A DNA stretch of 64,000 nucleotides from JAIQFF01 sp963788505 (GCA_963788505.1 CAWBGY010000009.1:434001-498000); one strand, 5' to 3'; counted from the first letter of the stretch, positions 42,654-51,942 are shown. The notes: generated from the sequence alone by a model not told the origin. Made by a program: numbers and translations.

Positions 42654-44348
42654 CTAGTCGCGAACCCCATCCAGGAACGCCCGCAACTTCCGCGAACGCG
42701 ATGGATGCCGCAGCTTGCGCAACGCTTTCGCCTCGATTTGGCGAATGCGTTCGCGAGTCACTGCAAACGACTGGCCTACTTCTTCCAGCGTGTGCTCCGA
42801 ACCGTCCTCCAGACCAAAGCGCATCTTGATGACCTTCTCTTCGCGCGGCGTCAACGTGCGCAGCACCTGCGAAGTCTGGTCCTTCAAGTTGACATTGATC
42901 ACTGCCTCGGCCGGTGAAACGACGGCGCGGTCTTCGATGAAGTCACCCAGATGCGAATCTTCCTCTTCGCCGATCGGCGTTTCGAGAGAGATCGGTTCCT
43001 GCGCGATCTTCAGCACCTTGCGCACTTTTGCCACCGGAATGTCCATGCGCTTGGCGATTTCTTCCGACGTCGGTTCGCGTCCCAGCTCCTGCACCAGCTG
43101 CCGCGACGTGCGGATCAGCTTGTTGATGGTCTCGATCATGTGCACCGGGATGCGTATCGTACGCGCCTGATCAGCAATGGCACGAGTAATCGCCTGCCGA
43201 ATCCACCACGTGGCATACGTCGAAAACTTATACCCACGGCGGTATTCGAACTTGTCCACGGCTTTCATCAACCCGATGTTACCTTCCTGGATCAGGTCGA
43301 GGAATTGCAAGCCGCGGTTGGTGTACTTCTTGGCAATCGAAACCACCAGGCGGAGGTTGGCCTCGATCAGTTCCCGCTTGGCCTGCTCCGCATCCATGTC
43401 CCCCTGGATGATTTCCCGTTGGGTCCGCTTGAGTTCCTGAAAGGAAACCCCAGCTTCGCCCTCCAGTTTTTCCAGTTCCGAACGGACGGACCGCGACTGG
43501 CGGCGATAATCCTTCTTCTGCTCTTCACTGCGGGTGGCTTCCGCCTTGCGTTCCAGGTTCTGGGACTGCCGGTCGAGCGACCGCATGGTATCGACCGTCT
43601 TGTTCACACGGTCGATCAGCCGTTTGCGCTCGGCGTTGGTAAAACCCAGCTTGCGGACGCACAGCGAAACCGCCACCACCGCGCGCGCCAGGTTCAGGCG
43701 ATAGCGCCGATAATCCTTGGGCCGCTTCTTCTGGGAGACAGTGGCGAACTTCTCAATCAACTGCCCGGCCTTCTTGTAAGCCTTGGCCAGGTCATCGATT
43801 TTGCCGGTGAACTCCTTCAGGCGGTTCTGCAGGATCTCGTCGGTGATCTCCTCCTCATCGAAGGTGACCACTTCCTTGATGGAGCGGACGCCCTTCTTGA
43901 GGTCCTCGCCCATCGCCAGCAGTTCGTTGATGACGATCGGAGACCGCGAGAGCGCTTTCAGCACCCGCAGCTGGCCACGCTCGATGCGCTTGGCGATTTC
44001 CACTTCGCCTTCGCGCGTAAGCAGCGGCACCGTCCCCATCTCCCTTAAATACATGCGGACGGGGTCGTTGGTTTTTTCCAGAGCGCCGGGCGTGAGGTCG
44101 AGTTCGACGTCCTCGCCGGCTTCTCCTTCTTCTTCGAACTTCTTATCGAGCGCGGAGGAGGGAAGTTTCGGTCCCTCGAGCACGTCGATGCCCTGCGTAC
44201 CAATGGTGGTCAGCAGATCGTCCAGGTCCTCGGGAGAATGCACGTCGTGCGGGATAAGGTCGTTGACCTGGTCATAGGTCAGATATCCCTTCTCTTTACC
44301 TGTGTCGATCAGCTTTTTGATATCGTCGTACTTGTCGTCAAGAGCCAA
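42654..44348 (-). CDS. rpoD: RNA polymerase primary sigma factor RpoD (sigma70)
   Basis: 564 residues. Region 1.1 is at the N-terminus (IKKLIDTGKEKGYLTYDQVN). Region 1.2 is DPVRMYLREMGTVPLL. A non-conserved region follows, then region 2 (GLQFLDLIQEGNIGLMKAV, FEYRRGYKFSTYATWWIRQA), region 3, and region 4 with the helix-turn-helix TLEEVGQSFAVTRERIRQIE. It directs RNA polymerase to housekeeping promoters. A TATAAT at 44448-44453 lies upstream and a UUCG terminator downstream. The dnaG gene precedes it on the same strand, as in the classical macromolecular synthesis operon. Confidence 0.97.
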   Translation of the reverse strand: MALDDKYDDIKKLIDTGKEKGYLTYDQVNDLIPHDVHSPEDLDDLLTTIGTQGIDVLEGPKLPSSALDKKFEEEGEAGEDVELDLTPGALEKTNDPVRMYLREMGTVPLLTREGEVEIAKRIERGQLRVLKALSRSPIVINELLAMGEDLKKGVRSIKEVVTFDEEEITDEILQNRLKEFTGKIDDLAKAYKKAGQLIEKFATVSQKKRPKDYRRYRLNLARAVVAVSLCVRKLGFTNAERKRLIDRVNKTVDTMRSLDRQSQNLERKAEATRSEEQKKDYRRQSRSVRSELEKLEGEAGVSFQELKRTQREIIQGDMDAEQAKRELIEANLRLVVSIAKKYTNRGLQFLDLIQEGNIGLMKAVDKFEYRRGYKFSTYATWWIRQAITRAIADQARTIRIPVHMIETINKLIRTSRQLVQELGREPTSEEIAKRMDIPVAKVRKVLKIAQEPISLETPIGEEEDSHLGDFIEDRAVVSPAEAVINVNLKDQTSQVLRTLTPREEKVIKMRFGLEDGSEHTLEEVGQSFAVTRERIRQIEAKALRKLRHPSRSRKLRAFLDGVRD

Positions 44349-44447
44349 GACGGATTACCTTCTTTTCGTCCTACGAAAAGGACAGAGAGCGTTTTTTAGC
44401 GGTGGGAACGTGAAGCGGCGAGCTGCGCGCCGGGCACAAACCTTCGA

Positions 44448-44476
44448 ATTATAGCATCGGATGGGTTCAGTGAATA
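44448..44476 (-). promoter_or_regulatory. Promoter of rpoD
   Basis: A perfect TATAAT on the minus strand (44448-44453) with a weak -35 (TATTCA) 17 bases upstream. It gives rpoD its own promoter, separate from dnaG. Confidence 0.55.
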
Positions 44477-44575
44477 TCAGCGATCTGTTGATTTTTGACA
44501 CACCCCGCCCATGTTCCCGTCAACTGTTCATTTAGATGTTATCGAACTCCATTTAGTTTCATAGTGTTTTGGCGG

Positions 44576-46558
44576 TTACGCCGGACGGGCCATGGGACCG
44601 TCGTCCGCCAGGCTGGGGTCCATCAGGGCCCGTTTGAGCCGCATTTTTTCCTCCAACAAAGCCTGAATCTGGCCGGTTTCCTGCCCCCGCGTGGCCTGCA
44701 GGTCGCGCTGGACCCGTTCCAGCTTCCTCCTGAGTTGGATGCGCCGCAGGCCCCGCACCGCGCCCTCCAGCCGCTCGGCGGTAAGCTCTTCGTCGTCCTT
44801 CATGAGAACTGAAGACAGCAGCTTTCGGTCGGCGTCGGACAAGGGCAGGTCCGTGACGTGGGTGGCTTCGGAAACGAGCAGAACTTCGATCAATGTTTCG
44901 GAGGCCACTCCCAAGTGCAGGCCTTCGCTTTTGAGGACGAACTGGGCCTGGCGGGCGGGGTCGAACTCTTCCTCGACGCCGTCGCGGGCAGAAAGATGCG
45001 CTTCCGAGGTCTGCACCTCCGTGGCCGAGGCCAGCGCCCGGATCAGGATTCGTTCCGCATCGGTAATCGGGACCTCCGCCGGGGCTTTCAGGCCGGCCGT
45101 GGAGCGGTTGGCGGCGGCGTGCTTCAGTTCCTGGCGCAGGACGGCTGAGTCGATGCCCAGCTTCTGCGCCATCTCCCGCGCCAGTTCATCGCGAACGATG
45201 CGGCTAGGCACCCGCTGGATGTGGGGCAGCAGGTAGTTCACCGCCTTCACCTTCCCCTCGGCGCTGCGGACGGGGAACTGCGTGCGCGCCCGCTCGATGA
45301 GGTAGTCGAAGTACTTCTGCGAATTCTTCAGACCGCCGGCATAGGCCTCTTTGCCCTTGCGGCGGATAAACAGGTCAGGATCAAAGCCCGATTCCAGGGT
45401 AAGCACCTTCACCTGAAATTCTTCTTCCACCAGCAGGCCAAGCGTGCGTTCCGTGGCCTTGGCCCCAGCCGTGTCCGGATCGAAATTGACCACAACGTTT
45501 TTCGTAAAGCGCCCCAAAAGCCTGCCCTGCAGCTCGGTAAAGGCAGTACCCGAACTGGCGATCACGTTGTGGAACCCGGCGGCAAAGACCGAGATGCAAT
45601 CCATCTGTCCTTCCACGAGGATGGCGTAATCCAGCTTGCGAATCGCTTCCTTGGCCTGGTCGAGATTGAACAGCAGCCGCGACTTGGAATAAATCGCAGT
45701 CTCGGGCGAATTCAAATATTTGGGGCCAGCCTTCTCGTCGGCGGAAAGGGTGCGCCCGGTAAAGGCAATCACCCGTCCGGCCTCGCTGGTAATGGGAAAC
45801 ATCACCCGGTTGCGAAACTTGGAATACATGGAAGCGGTCGTTGGTCGTTGGTCGTTGGCCTTTGGCTTCAAATCCTTGGCTCCGACATCACTTTCCGTCC
45901 CCACTCCACTTCTGTCATCCCGAGCGAAGTCGAGGGACCTTGGGTTCTGCTGAGGTCCGCCAGCTGACGCCCGAGGTCCGCCTTCCGTCTTCCAGGAGAA
46001 CAACCCGCTTTCCCGCAATATTTCTTCTTCGAACTCGCCCTTAAGCCGGTCGCGCAGCACGAACCCCGAGTCGGGCGCATAGCCGATCCGGAAGGTTTTG
46101 ATCACATCCTCGTTCAGCCCGCGCGCCGCCAGATATTCCCGCGCATGTGCTCCCTCCGGCCGCCTCAGATATTCCTGAAAGAAGGCACAGGCGCGCTCGT
46201 GCACGTCGAGGAGCACGGTGCGCAGCCGGGCTTCCCTGGCCTCCGCCGGACTGGAGAACGTCACTTTGGGCAGCGCAATCCCCAGTTTCTGTGCGACTAC
46301 CCGCACGGCCTCGGGGAACGTGATGTTCTCGACTTTCTGGACAAAACTGAAAACATCGCCGGACACCCCGCATCCAAAGCAGTGATAAAACTGCCGCGTG
46401 GCGTGCACCGAGAACGACGGCGTCTTTTCGTTATGAAAGGGACAGAGCCCGGAGTAGTTCTGCGCCCCCGCCTTCTTCAGCTTGACGTAATCGCCGACGA
46501 TGCGAACGATGTCCGCCTGCTGCTTGACGGTTTCCTTGAAGTCGCCGGAGTCGGTCAT
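44576..46558 (-). CDS. dnaG: DNA primase DnaG, with an in-frame repeat-derived insertion
   Basis: 660 residues. The zinc-binding domain is at the N-terminus (CPFHNEKTPSFSVH, YHCFGCG). The catalytic core includes MYSKFRNRVMFPI, AILVEGQMDCISVFAAGF and VVNFDPDTAGAKATER; the DnaB-binding C-terminal domain follows. Between SWKTEGG and MYSKF, where other primases have a few residues, about 48 extra residues appear. They are encoded by intergenic-type repeats (45830-45985) yet keep the frame. Primase makes RNA primers for lagging-strand synthesis and is essential, so the insertion must be tolerated. ATG 46558 is preferred over TTG 46570. Confidence 0.95.
   Translation of the reverse strand: MTDSGDFKETVKQQADIVRIVGDYVKLKKAGAQNYSGLCPFHNEKTPSFSVHATRQFYHCFGCGVSGDVFSFVQKVENITFPEAVRVVAQKLGIALPKVTFSSPAEAREARLRTVLLDVHERACAFFQEYLRRPEGAHAREYLAARGLNEDVIKTFRIGYAPDSGFVLRDRLKGEFEEEILRESGLFSWKTEGGPRASAGGPQQNPRSLDFARDDRSGVGTESDVGAKDLKPKANDQRPTTASMYSKFRNRVMFPITSEAGRVIAFTGRTLSADEKAGPKYLNSPETAIYSKSRLLFNLDQAKEAIRKLDYAILVEGQMDCISVFAAGFHNVIASSGTAFTELQGRLLGRFTKNVVVNFDPDTAGAKATERTLGLLVEEEFQVKVLTLESGFDPDLFIRRKGKEAYAGGLKNSQKYFDYLIERARTQFPVRSAEGKVKAVNYLLPHIQRVPSRIVRDELAREMAQKLGIDSAVLRQELKHAAANRSTAGLKAPAEVPITDAERILIRALASATEVQTSEAHLSARDGVEEEFDPARQAQFVLKSEGLHLGVASETLIEVLLVSEATHVTDLPLSDADRKLLSSVLMKDDEELTAERLEGAVRGLRRIQLRRKLERVQRDLQATRGQETGQIQALLEEKMRLKRALMDPSLADDGPMARPA
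45830..45985. repeat. Repeat-derived insertion inside dnaG
   Basis: Contains a tandem GTCGTTG array (45838-45858) and a short palindromic-family element (45912-45940, CTGTCATCCCGAGCG ... GTCGAGGGACC) lacking the central stem. All of it is translated without a stop in the dnaG frame. Confidence 0.75.
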
Positions 46559-46695
46559 GGTCGGAGGCAAAGCTGTCCGCAGAATTGTGAGGCTGAAAGC
46601 CGCTGTTTTGAATATACCGGAAGCAGATTGCTGTGGAGAAGCTGTGGAAGGTGCCGCTATTCAGTTGATGGCAGCGGAAAACTCACCTACTTACC

Positions 46696-46764
46696 CTGTG
46701 TCATGCTGAGCGGAGGAAGAGCGGTCGCTTGCGACCGCTCTTCCGCAGTCGAAGCACCCCTATC
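46696..46764 (+). repeat. Palindromic element A, left flank of the GIY-YIG gene
   Basis: Ends CTGTGTCATGCTGAGCG and GTCGAAGCACCCCTATC. The central stem is a perfect 14-base inverted repeat, GGAAGAGCGGTCGC / GCGACCGCTCTTCC, around TT. It stops 4 bases before the GIY-YIG stop codon. Confidence 0.9.
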
Positions 46765-46768
46765 ACCT

Positions 46769-47080
46769 TCACGCTCTTTTCATCCACGGGTACCACTCTT
46801 TGCTCAAATCCACCCACTGAGGGTTCATCGATTCGATCAGCACAATTTTCTTCTCCCGACGCCAACCTTTCAGCTGCTTCTCGCGCCCAATCGCTTTATG
46901 AACCTCATCGTAAGATTCCCAATAAAGAAGGCGCTCAACGTCGTAATCGTCGGTGAAACCCTCAATACGATGAAACTTGTGCTCGAAGGCGCGCTTGTGC
47001 AAGTTGCCTGTCATCCCGATGTAGAGTGTGCCGGAGATGCTGCCCACGATGTAAACGCAATACGTTCGTCGAGCGCGCAT
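46769..47080 (-). CDS. GIY-YIG nuclease superfamily protein
   Basis: 103 residues, a single GIY-YIG domain. The defining strands are YCVYIVGS and TLYIGMTGN, followed by the arginine helix HKRAFEHKFH, then ERLLYWESY and the catalytic glutamate region AIGREKQLKGWRREKK. C-terminal ESMNPQWVDLSKEW is common in small stand-alone members. These proteins cut or nick DNA; cellular roles of the small class are poorly known. There is no good ribosome-binding site: the start codon follows directly on the end of palindromic element B. Both gene borders coincide with palindromic elements, suggesting the gene moves with them. Confidence 0.88.
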   Translation of the reverse strand: MRARRTYCVYIVGSISGTLYIGMTGNLHKRAFEHKFHRIEGFTDDYDVERLLYWESYDEVHKAIGREKQLKGWRREKKIVLIESMNPQWVDLSKEWYPWMKRA

Positions 47081-47085
47081 GAGGG

Positions 47086-47150
47086 TATAGGGGTCCTTCG
47101 ACTCTCCGCTTCTTCGCCAGCGAAGAAGCGGCTTCGCTCAGGATGACAGA
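47086..47150 (-). repeat. Palindromic element B, right flank of the GIY-YIG gene
   Basis: Read on the minus strand: CTGTCATCCTGAGCG, stem CCGCTTCTTCGC / GCGAAGAAGCGG (12 bases), then GTCGAAGGACCCCTATA. Just outside it a 12-base piece (TCAGGATGACAG) is duplicated. Confidence 0.9.
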
Positions 47151-47235
47151 GTCAGGATGACAGCAGTAGAGAGGTTTGAAAAGGTTGGCTGTGACGGCCG
47201 TCACAAATTCCTCAATCTGTCCCAATTTGGAAGCC

Positions 47236-47302
47236 CTGTCATGCTGAGCGGAGGAAGATCGGTCGCTTGCGACCGCTCTTCCGTAGTCGAAGCACCCCTA
47301 TC
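47236..47302 (+). repeat. Palindromic element C, downstream of mutS2
   Basis: Almost identical to element A and in the same orientation. The stem GGAAGATCGGTCGC / GCGACCGCTCTTCC has one mismatch. It ends 12 bases from the mutS2 stop and may serve as its terminator. Confidence 0.88.
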
Positions 47303-47314
47303 GCCACCACGAAC

Positions 47315-49816
47315 CTAAACCCGCAGCTCCACCACTGTCGCCCCGCCCCCACCTTCATTCTGCGGAGGCTCGGTCACCGATTCCACATGCGGATGTTTCT
47401 GCAGATACTGCCGCAACGCTTTCCGCAAAATGCCCATGCCGCTACCGTGCACCACGCGCACTCGCGGCAGTCCAGCCAGAAAAGCGCGGTCCACAAATTT
47501 CTCCACCTCGCGGGTGGCGTCATCGACGGTGCGGCCGATGACATTGATTTCCGATGGCACGCTGGCGTTTTCTTTCTCCAGCGAAATCGAGATTCCGCGC
47601 GCCCGCGCAGCTTTGACCGGCGAGTCAGCCGCTCGCGCCAGCACTTCCGCAATGTCGTCGCGCGCGATCTTCATCTTCATGGCGCCGATTTCGACTTCAA
47701 AATGATCCTCGTCAACCTGCCGGCTGACCACGGCAGGCCGGCCCACCGACTTGAGTTTCACCGTGTCGCCCTGGGAAATGTGCTTCACTACCTGCGGTTG
47801 CGCATTGGGATCGCCCCGATCCGCCCCGGTCGTGTGCGCGACCACGGTGGAATCGAACTGCTCGCGGAATTCCCTCCGCAGTTTGGAAATCCTCCGCTCG
47901 GCGTCTTTCGATAACTTCTGCGAGGCCGCGCGGTCCTGGACAGCGTTCACCATCTCTCGCGCCTGGTACTCAAAATCCCGCAGCAGGGCCTCGAGTTTCT
48001 TCTCCAGCTCCTTGATTTTCGTCTGTTGCTCGTTCCGCGCCTCAACCGCAAGGCTTGTTTTTTCGCGCTCCAGTTGTTGCTCGCGGGCCTTCAGGCGGAT
48101 GCGTTCCGCTTCGGCCTCGCGTAGATTGGCATGCAGGCTGTCGAGAAATTGGCCAACATCCCGGGCCTGCGTCCCCAGTTTGGACCGCGCGACCTCGATG
48201 ATGGAGGGATTCAGTCCCAGGCGCTGCGCGATGTTGATGCCCGCCGAAGCTCCCGGCACACCGATCTTCAATTCGTAAGTAGGTTGCAGTGTGGCTTCAT
48301 CGAATCCGACCGACGAGTTCACCACGCCTGGCGTATTCGCGCCAAACACTTTCAGGGAAGTGTGATGCGTGGAAATCACAGTGATGCAGCCGATTTGCCG
48401 GAAATGCTCCGCGATGGCCACTGCCAGGGCTGCTCCTTCCTCGGGATCGGTGGCCGAGCCCAGTTCGTCCAGCAGCACCAGCGAGTTGGCAGTCGCGGTG
48501 CGCGAGATGAAGTCGATGTTGGTGACGTGAGCCGAGAACGTCGAAAGATTTTGCGCGATGGACTGGTAATCGCCGATGTCCGCCAACACGGCATCAAACA
48601 CAGGCAACTCGGCGCGGTCCGCGGGGACAGGAACGCCTGATTGCGCCATCAGGGCCAGCAGGCCAACCGTTTTCAAGGCGACCGTCTTCCCCCCGGTGTT
48701 GGGACCGGTAATGACGAGTTCAAGGCGCTCGCCTTCGAGTTCGATGCTGATGGGAACGACCCGCCCGCCCTTGGCCTTCAGGTTCCGTTCGAGCAGCGGG
48801 TGGCGCGCATTACGCAGGATCAGCCCACGTGCAGGTCCCCCAGAAGGTGGAGCCCTGGAAGTTAAGTCTCCCTGGTCTGCCGGGCTGAAACCCACTCCGT
48901 GAAATATTGCCTCCGCGCACCCATAGTCTTCGGCAAAGCGGCTTTTGGCGAATTGCAGTTCCAGTTCCGTGAGCGCGGCTACGGCCCGCAAAATTACATC
49001 CGAGCTTTCGCCGATGCGGCGCGTCATCTCCAAAAGGATGCGATGGATCTCAGCCAGTTCTTCGTCGAGCAGGCGCACCAACTCGTTGTTCTGGTCGATC
49101 GTCTCCAGCGGTTCCACAAACACCGTCTGCCCACTGGAGCTTGCGCCGTGGATCACGCCCTGCACCCGGCGCTTCTGTTCGATCTTGATCGGGATCACGA
49201 AGCGCTCGCCGCGGATCGTGATCAGTTCGTCCTGCACCGCGCCGCCTTCGGCCAGTCGCCGGAGATAGCCGCGCAGAGACTCCTGGATTGCCCTCTTCTG
49301 CCGCTCGATCTCGCGCCGGATGCGGGCCAGTTCCGGCGAGGCGCGGTCTTCGAGCGTCCCGTCGGGCTGGATCTTGTTGCGAAAAGCGCGCAGGAACTCG
49401 GTAAAGTCAACGATCGTGGATGAAAGCTCCGCCACCGCGCGCCACTCAACTTTCATCGCTGCCGGCGGGCTCAGGGCGATTTCGCGCCATTCCGCCGCGC
49501 GATCGACGACCAGGACCACGTCGCGAATCTCGATGGTTTCGAGGACCGCACCGTGAACGCGTGCCTTCTCGACCGGGCTTGAGACATCCAGCAGTCCGGA
49601 AAACTCGAAGCGGCCTCCCACCCGCCGGAACTCCCGAATTTCGCTGGTCAGCCGGTGCTGATTTTCAATCCATTGGCGATCGACGGAGGGAACGAGCGCG
49701 GCAATCCGTTCCTGCCCCAGCGGCGAGGAAGCGTATCCCCGAATCAAATCGCGCAAGGAGTCGAATTCCAGTACCTGGGCGCTGTCGTGGTTAAGAGCAG
49801 ACTGCATCGGATTCAT
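47315..49816 (-). CDS. mutS2: Endonuclease MutS2
   Basis: 833 residues, normal for MutS2. The N-terminal core and lever start VLEFDSLRDLIRGYASSPLG. The ATPase has Walker A TGPNTGGKTVALKT, Walker B LVLLDELGSATDPEEG and the STHHTSLKVFG segment. After a long coiled coil come the KOW-like region and the C-terminal Smr nuclease domain (VRVVHGSGMGILRKAL). MutS2 suppresses homologous recombination or rescues collided ribosomes. A stretch of about 20 residues (FSPADQGDLTSRAPPSGGPA) before LRNARHPLLE is longer than in relatives and may be another small insertion. Confidence 0.94.
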   Translation of the reverse strand: MNPMQSALNHDSAQVLEFDSLRDLIRGYASSPLGQERIAALVPSVDRQWIENQHRLTSEIREFRRVGGRFEFSGLLDVSSPVEKARVHGAVLETIEIRDVVLVVDRAAEWREIALSPPAAMKVEWRAVAELSSTIVDFTEFLRAFRNKIQPDGTLEDRASPELARIRREIERQKRAIQESLRGYLRRLAEGGAVQDELITIRGERFVIPIKIEQKRRVQGVIHGASSSGQTVFVEPLETIDQNNELVRLLDEELAEIHRILLEMTRRIGESSDVILRAVAALTELELQFAKSRFAEDYGCAEAIFHGVGFSPADQGDLTSRAPPSGGPARGLILRNARHPLLERNLKAKGGRVVPISIELEGERLELVITGPNTGGKTVALKTVGLLALMAQSGVPVPADRAELPVFDAVLADIGDYQSIAQNLSTFSAHVTNIDFISRTATANSLVLLDELGSATDPEEGAALAVAIAEHFRQIGCITVISTHHTSLKVFGANTPGVVNSSVGFDEATLQPTYELKIGVPGASAGINIAQRLGLNPSIIEVARSKLGTQARDVGQFLDSLHANLREAEAERIRLKAREQQLEREKTSLAVEARNEQQTKIKELEKKLEALLRDFEYQAREMVNAVQDRAASQKLSKDAERRISKLRREFREQFDSTVVAHTTGADRGDPNAQPQVVKHISQGDTVKLKSVGRPAVVSRQVDEDHFEVEIGAMKMKIARDDIAEVLARAADSPVKAARARGISISLEKENASVPSEINVIGRTVDDATREVEKFVDRAFLAGLPRVRVVHGSGMGILRKALRQYLQKHPHVESVTEPPQNEGGGGATVVELRV

Positions 49817-49878
49817 GGTACAAGAATCCGCCGTTGGAGAGGACCTGGGAAAGGGAAATCGAACTCACGTCAGGACCA

Positions 49879-49972
49879 TCCTTCGCGTACTTTGCGGAGT
49901 CCTTTGCGCCCTTCGCGGTTAAGTTCTTTTTACCGCAAAGGACGCCAAGAAATGCCGCAAAGTACGCAAAGG
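49879..49972. repeat. Inverted repeat of the TTTGCG type, second example
   Basis: Left arm CTTCGCGTACTTTGCGGAG..., right arm its imperfect complement (CCGCAAAGTACGCAAAGG). Same word family as 15961-16060. It lies upstream of mutS2 and downstream of the histidine kinase. Confidence 0.7.
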
Positions 49973-50054
49973 TCGGGAAGTGGTCGCTTTCTGAAACCGA
50001 CTCAACCGCCGCACGAAACCAGAGGTCAAGATCTCAGATCTAAAGCATGAAGTC

Positions 50055-51803
50055 CTACACCTTGGCGGTCTCGGCCATGGTCGGTGCCGACTGCTTGGCC
50101 GCCGGGAAACGAAGAGTGAAAATCGCGCCGCCCTCAGGCCGGTTCTCGCAGGCGATCTGTCCCTGGTGGTCCTGGATGACTCCGTACGTCACGCTCAACC
50201 CCAGGCCCATGCCCTTGCCGACAGGCTTGGTGGTATAGAAGGGATCGAAAATGCGCTGAGGATCCCGGATGCCGGGGCCGGAGTCGGAAAACTCCATCAC
50301 CAGTTCGTCGCCTTCCCGAAGGACACTCACGGAGAAGGTTCCGCCACCGACCTCTTCCAAAGCGTCGGTCGCGTTCCCGATAATTTCCACGCAGCATTGA
50401 AAGAGTTGGTTTACGTTGCCCCAGATTTGCGGAAGGTCGGGCTCTATCCGGCTCTCCAGGTGAATGTTTTTGTTGTCCGTACGCAAGGTTTTCATTTGCA
50501 GGGCGCGTTGCACAATGGAGCCCATGTCCAGCAGGGTCTTTTCACCGGGGGATTGCTGGGCAAAGCTGAGCAAGTTGGAAACCAATTCCCGGGTTCGTCG
50601 TGCCTGCTGGCCGATCTTGCGCGCCATGCTGGCCTGATTCGATTCCAAATCCGCCTGGGCGGCGAGCAACTCGGAGTACCCCAGGATTGCTGCCAGCGGA
50701 TTATTGATCTCGTGGGCCGCCCCGGACACCAATTGGGCGAGCGAGGCCAGCTTTTCTCTCTGCACCAGTTCGGTTTGCAGGCGCTTCATATTTGCCAGAC
50801 TGGAGCGCGACTCTTCCAGCAGCCGCACCAGCTCCCGGTCCATCAGAAATTGACGCAGATATACGAACAAGCCCAGGACAAGCGTCGCGGCCAGCGTAAC
50901 CAGCAGCCGGAACTCTCGAAGATGAGGAGGCGCAGCGTCGCGAAACCAGGCCCAATATCCCATCAGTGGAAGAGAAAGCATTGCCAGCATGGCCAGACGG
51001 GGGGCCAGCATTTGCCAGCGCGGGAGCTCTGACGGCGCGGGCAGCGAAGGCGGCTTCAAATCGCGCGCCAGCAAGGCGGCCCAGATCATCCAGCAAATCG
51101 AAGCGATGAAGGGGATGTCGTAGAGGCTTCCCGTGTGATACAGGCCGCGGGCGATGGCCGTGTTCAGCGCCAGGGAACTAACGGCGTAAAGCCCCGAGGC
51201 AATAAAGAGGTTCCAGTAGATCTCTCGCCACGCCCCCCGGGCGCTCCACGCCAGCATGCCGAGTACGGCCAGGAATGCCAGATTCTCCACCAGGTAGAGC
51301 AGGTCGTAGTGGGGGCTATACAGCGCGACATTGAGCACGACATACTCGTCCGGAAACACGATGAAAGCGTAGAGAAAAACCCACCACACCAGCAGCATCA
51401 GAAAGTTCAAAGTGCTGAAGTAGAGCTTCTTCTCCTCCTGTTGATGAGGACGCAACGCCACTGCCGCCATGAACGGCACCACGTGAACAAAGAGGATCAC
51501 ATCCCCGAGGAACGGTTCGGGGAGGCTGCGGCGCCAGATCACCTCATAGAGCGTCCACAAGGCCAGATTGGCCGACCACAACAGGCAGCCCACGGCCATA
51601 AGACCCCAAAACAACCGGATCTGGCCGCGGGTCGAAACCGCGTTGGCCAGCATGAGCAGGAAGGCCAGAAACAACAACGAGAATTGGGCAATGTCCCCGA
51701 AGGCTAGTAATCCGAAGCCTGCGGGTGCGCTCAACGACACGGAGGCATAGATCAAAGTGATGCCGATGATGCCGACGGTTCGCCACTGGCGCCTTGAGAT
51801 CAT
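50055..51803 (-). CDS. Membrane sensor histidine kinase (orphan)
   Basis: 582 residues. About eight to ten N-terminal membrane helices with no large periplasmic loop form the sensor. A coiled linker (LVRLLEESRSSLANMKRL) leads to HisKA with the phosphorylated histidine in SGAAHEINNPLAAILG. The ATPase domain has the N box EIIGNATDAL, G1 FSDSGPGI and G2 GKGMGLGLSV. No response regulator is adjacent, so its partner is unknown. ATG 51803 is preferred; an upstream TTG would add 19 residues. Confidence 0.88.
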   Translation of the reverse strand: MISRRQWRTVGIIGITLIYASVSLSAPAGFGLLAFGDIAQFSLLFLAFLLMLANAVSTRGQIRLFWGLMAVGCLLWSANLALWTLYEVIWRRSLPEPFLGDVILFVHVVPFMAAVALRPHQQEEKKLYFSTLNFLMLLVWWVFLYAFIVFPDEYVVLNVALYSPHYDLLYLVENLAFLAVLGMLAWSARGAWREIYWNLFIASGLYAVSSLALNTAIARGLYHTGSLYDIPFIASICWMIWAALLARDLKPPSLPAPSELPRWQMLAPRLAMLAMLSLPLMGYWAWFRDAAPPHLREFRLLVTLAATLVLGLFVYLRQFLMDRELVRLLEESRSSLANMKRLQTELVQREKLASLAQLVSGAAHEINNPLAAILGYSELLAAQADLESNQASMARKIGQQARRTRELVSNLLSFAQQSPGEKTLLDMGSIVQRALQMKTLRTDNKNIHLESRIEPDLPQIWGNVNQLFQCCVEIIGNATDALEEVGGGTFSVSVLREGDELVMEFSDSGPGIRDPQRIFDPFYTTKPVGKGMGLGLSVTYGVIQDHQGQIACENRPEGGAIFTLRFPAAKQSAPTMAETAKV

Positions 51804-51942
51804 GGATATACCGCATTCTAGTAGTTGAGATTGCAGCAGATCAGTTTCAGTGGAGGGCAAAGCGTTACTTTGGTACCCCGCTGGAAGCAGTCCTCAGTCG
51901 TCGGTCGTCAGTCTGCAGCTGTCGGTGCCGCTCTTTTGAATT

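Larger units (their letters stand above)
46696..47150. mobile_element. Putative compact mobile unit: inverted palindromic elements bracketing a GIY-YIG nuclease gene
   Basis: Element A, the GIY-YIG gene and element B fit together with gaps of only 4 and 5 bases. A and B are in opposite orientation with their CCCCTAT ends facing the gene, so they act as terminal inverted repeats in layout. A third copy (47236-47302) lies just beyond, in the orientation of A. The unit sits in the gap between dnaG and mutS2. Mobility is inferred from this architecture; no target duplication is demonstrated. Confidence 0.45.

Noticed and set aside
46145..47146. 333-residue plus-strand frame across dnaG and the GIY-YIG gene
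   Set aside because: Antisense of dnaG's N-terminus and of the GIY-YIG gene; no domain of its own.
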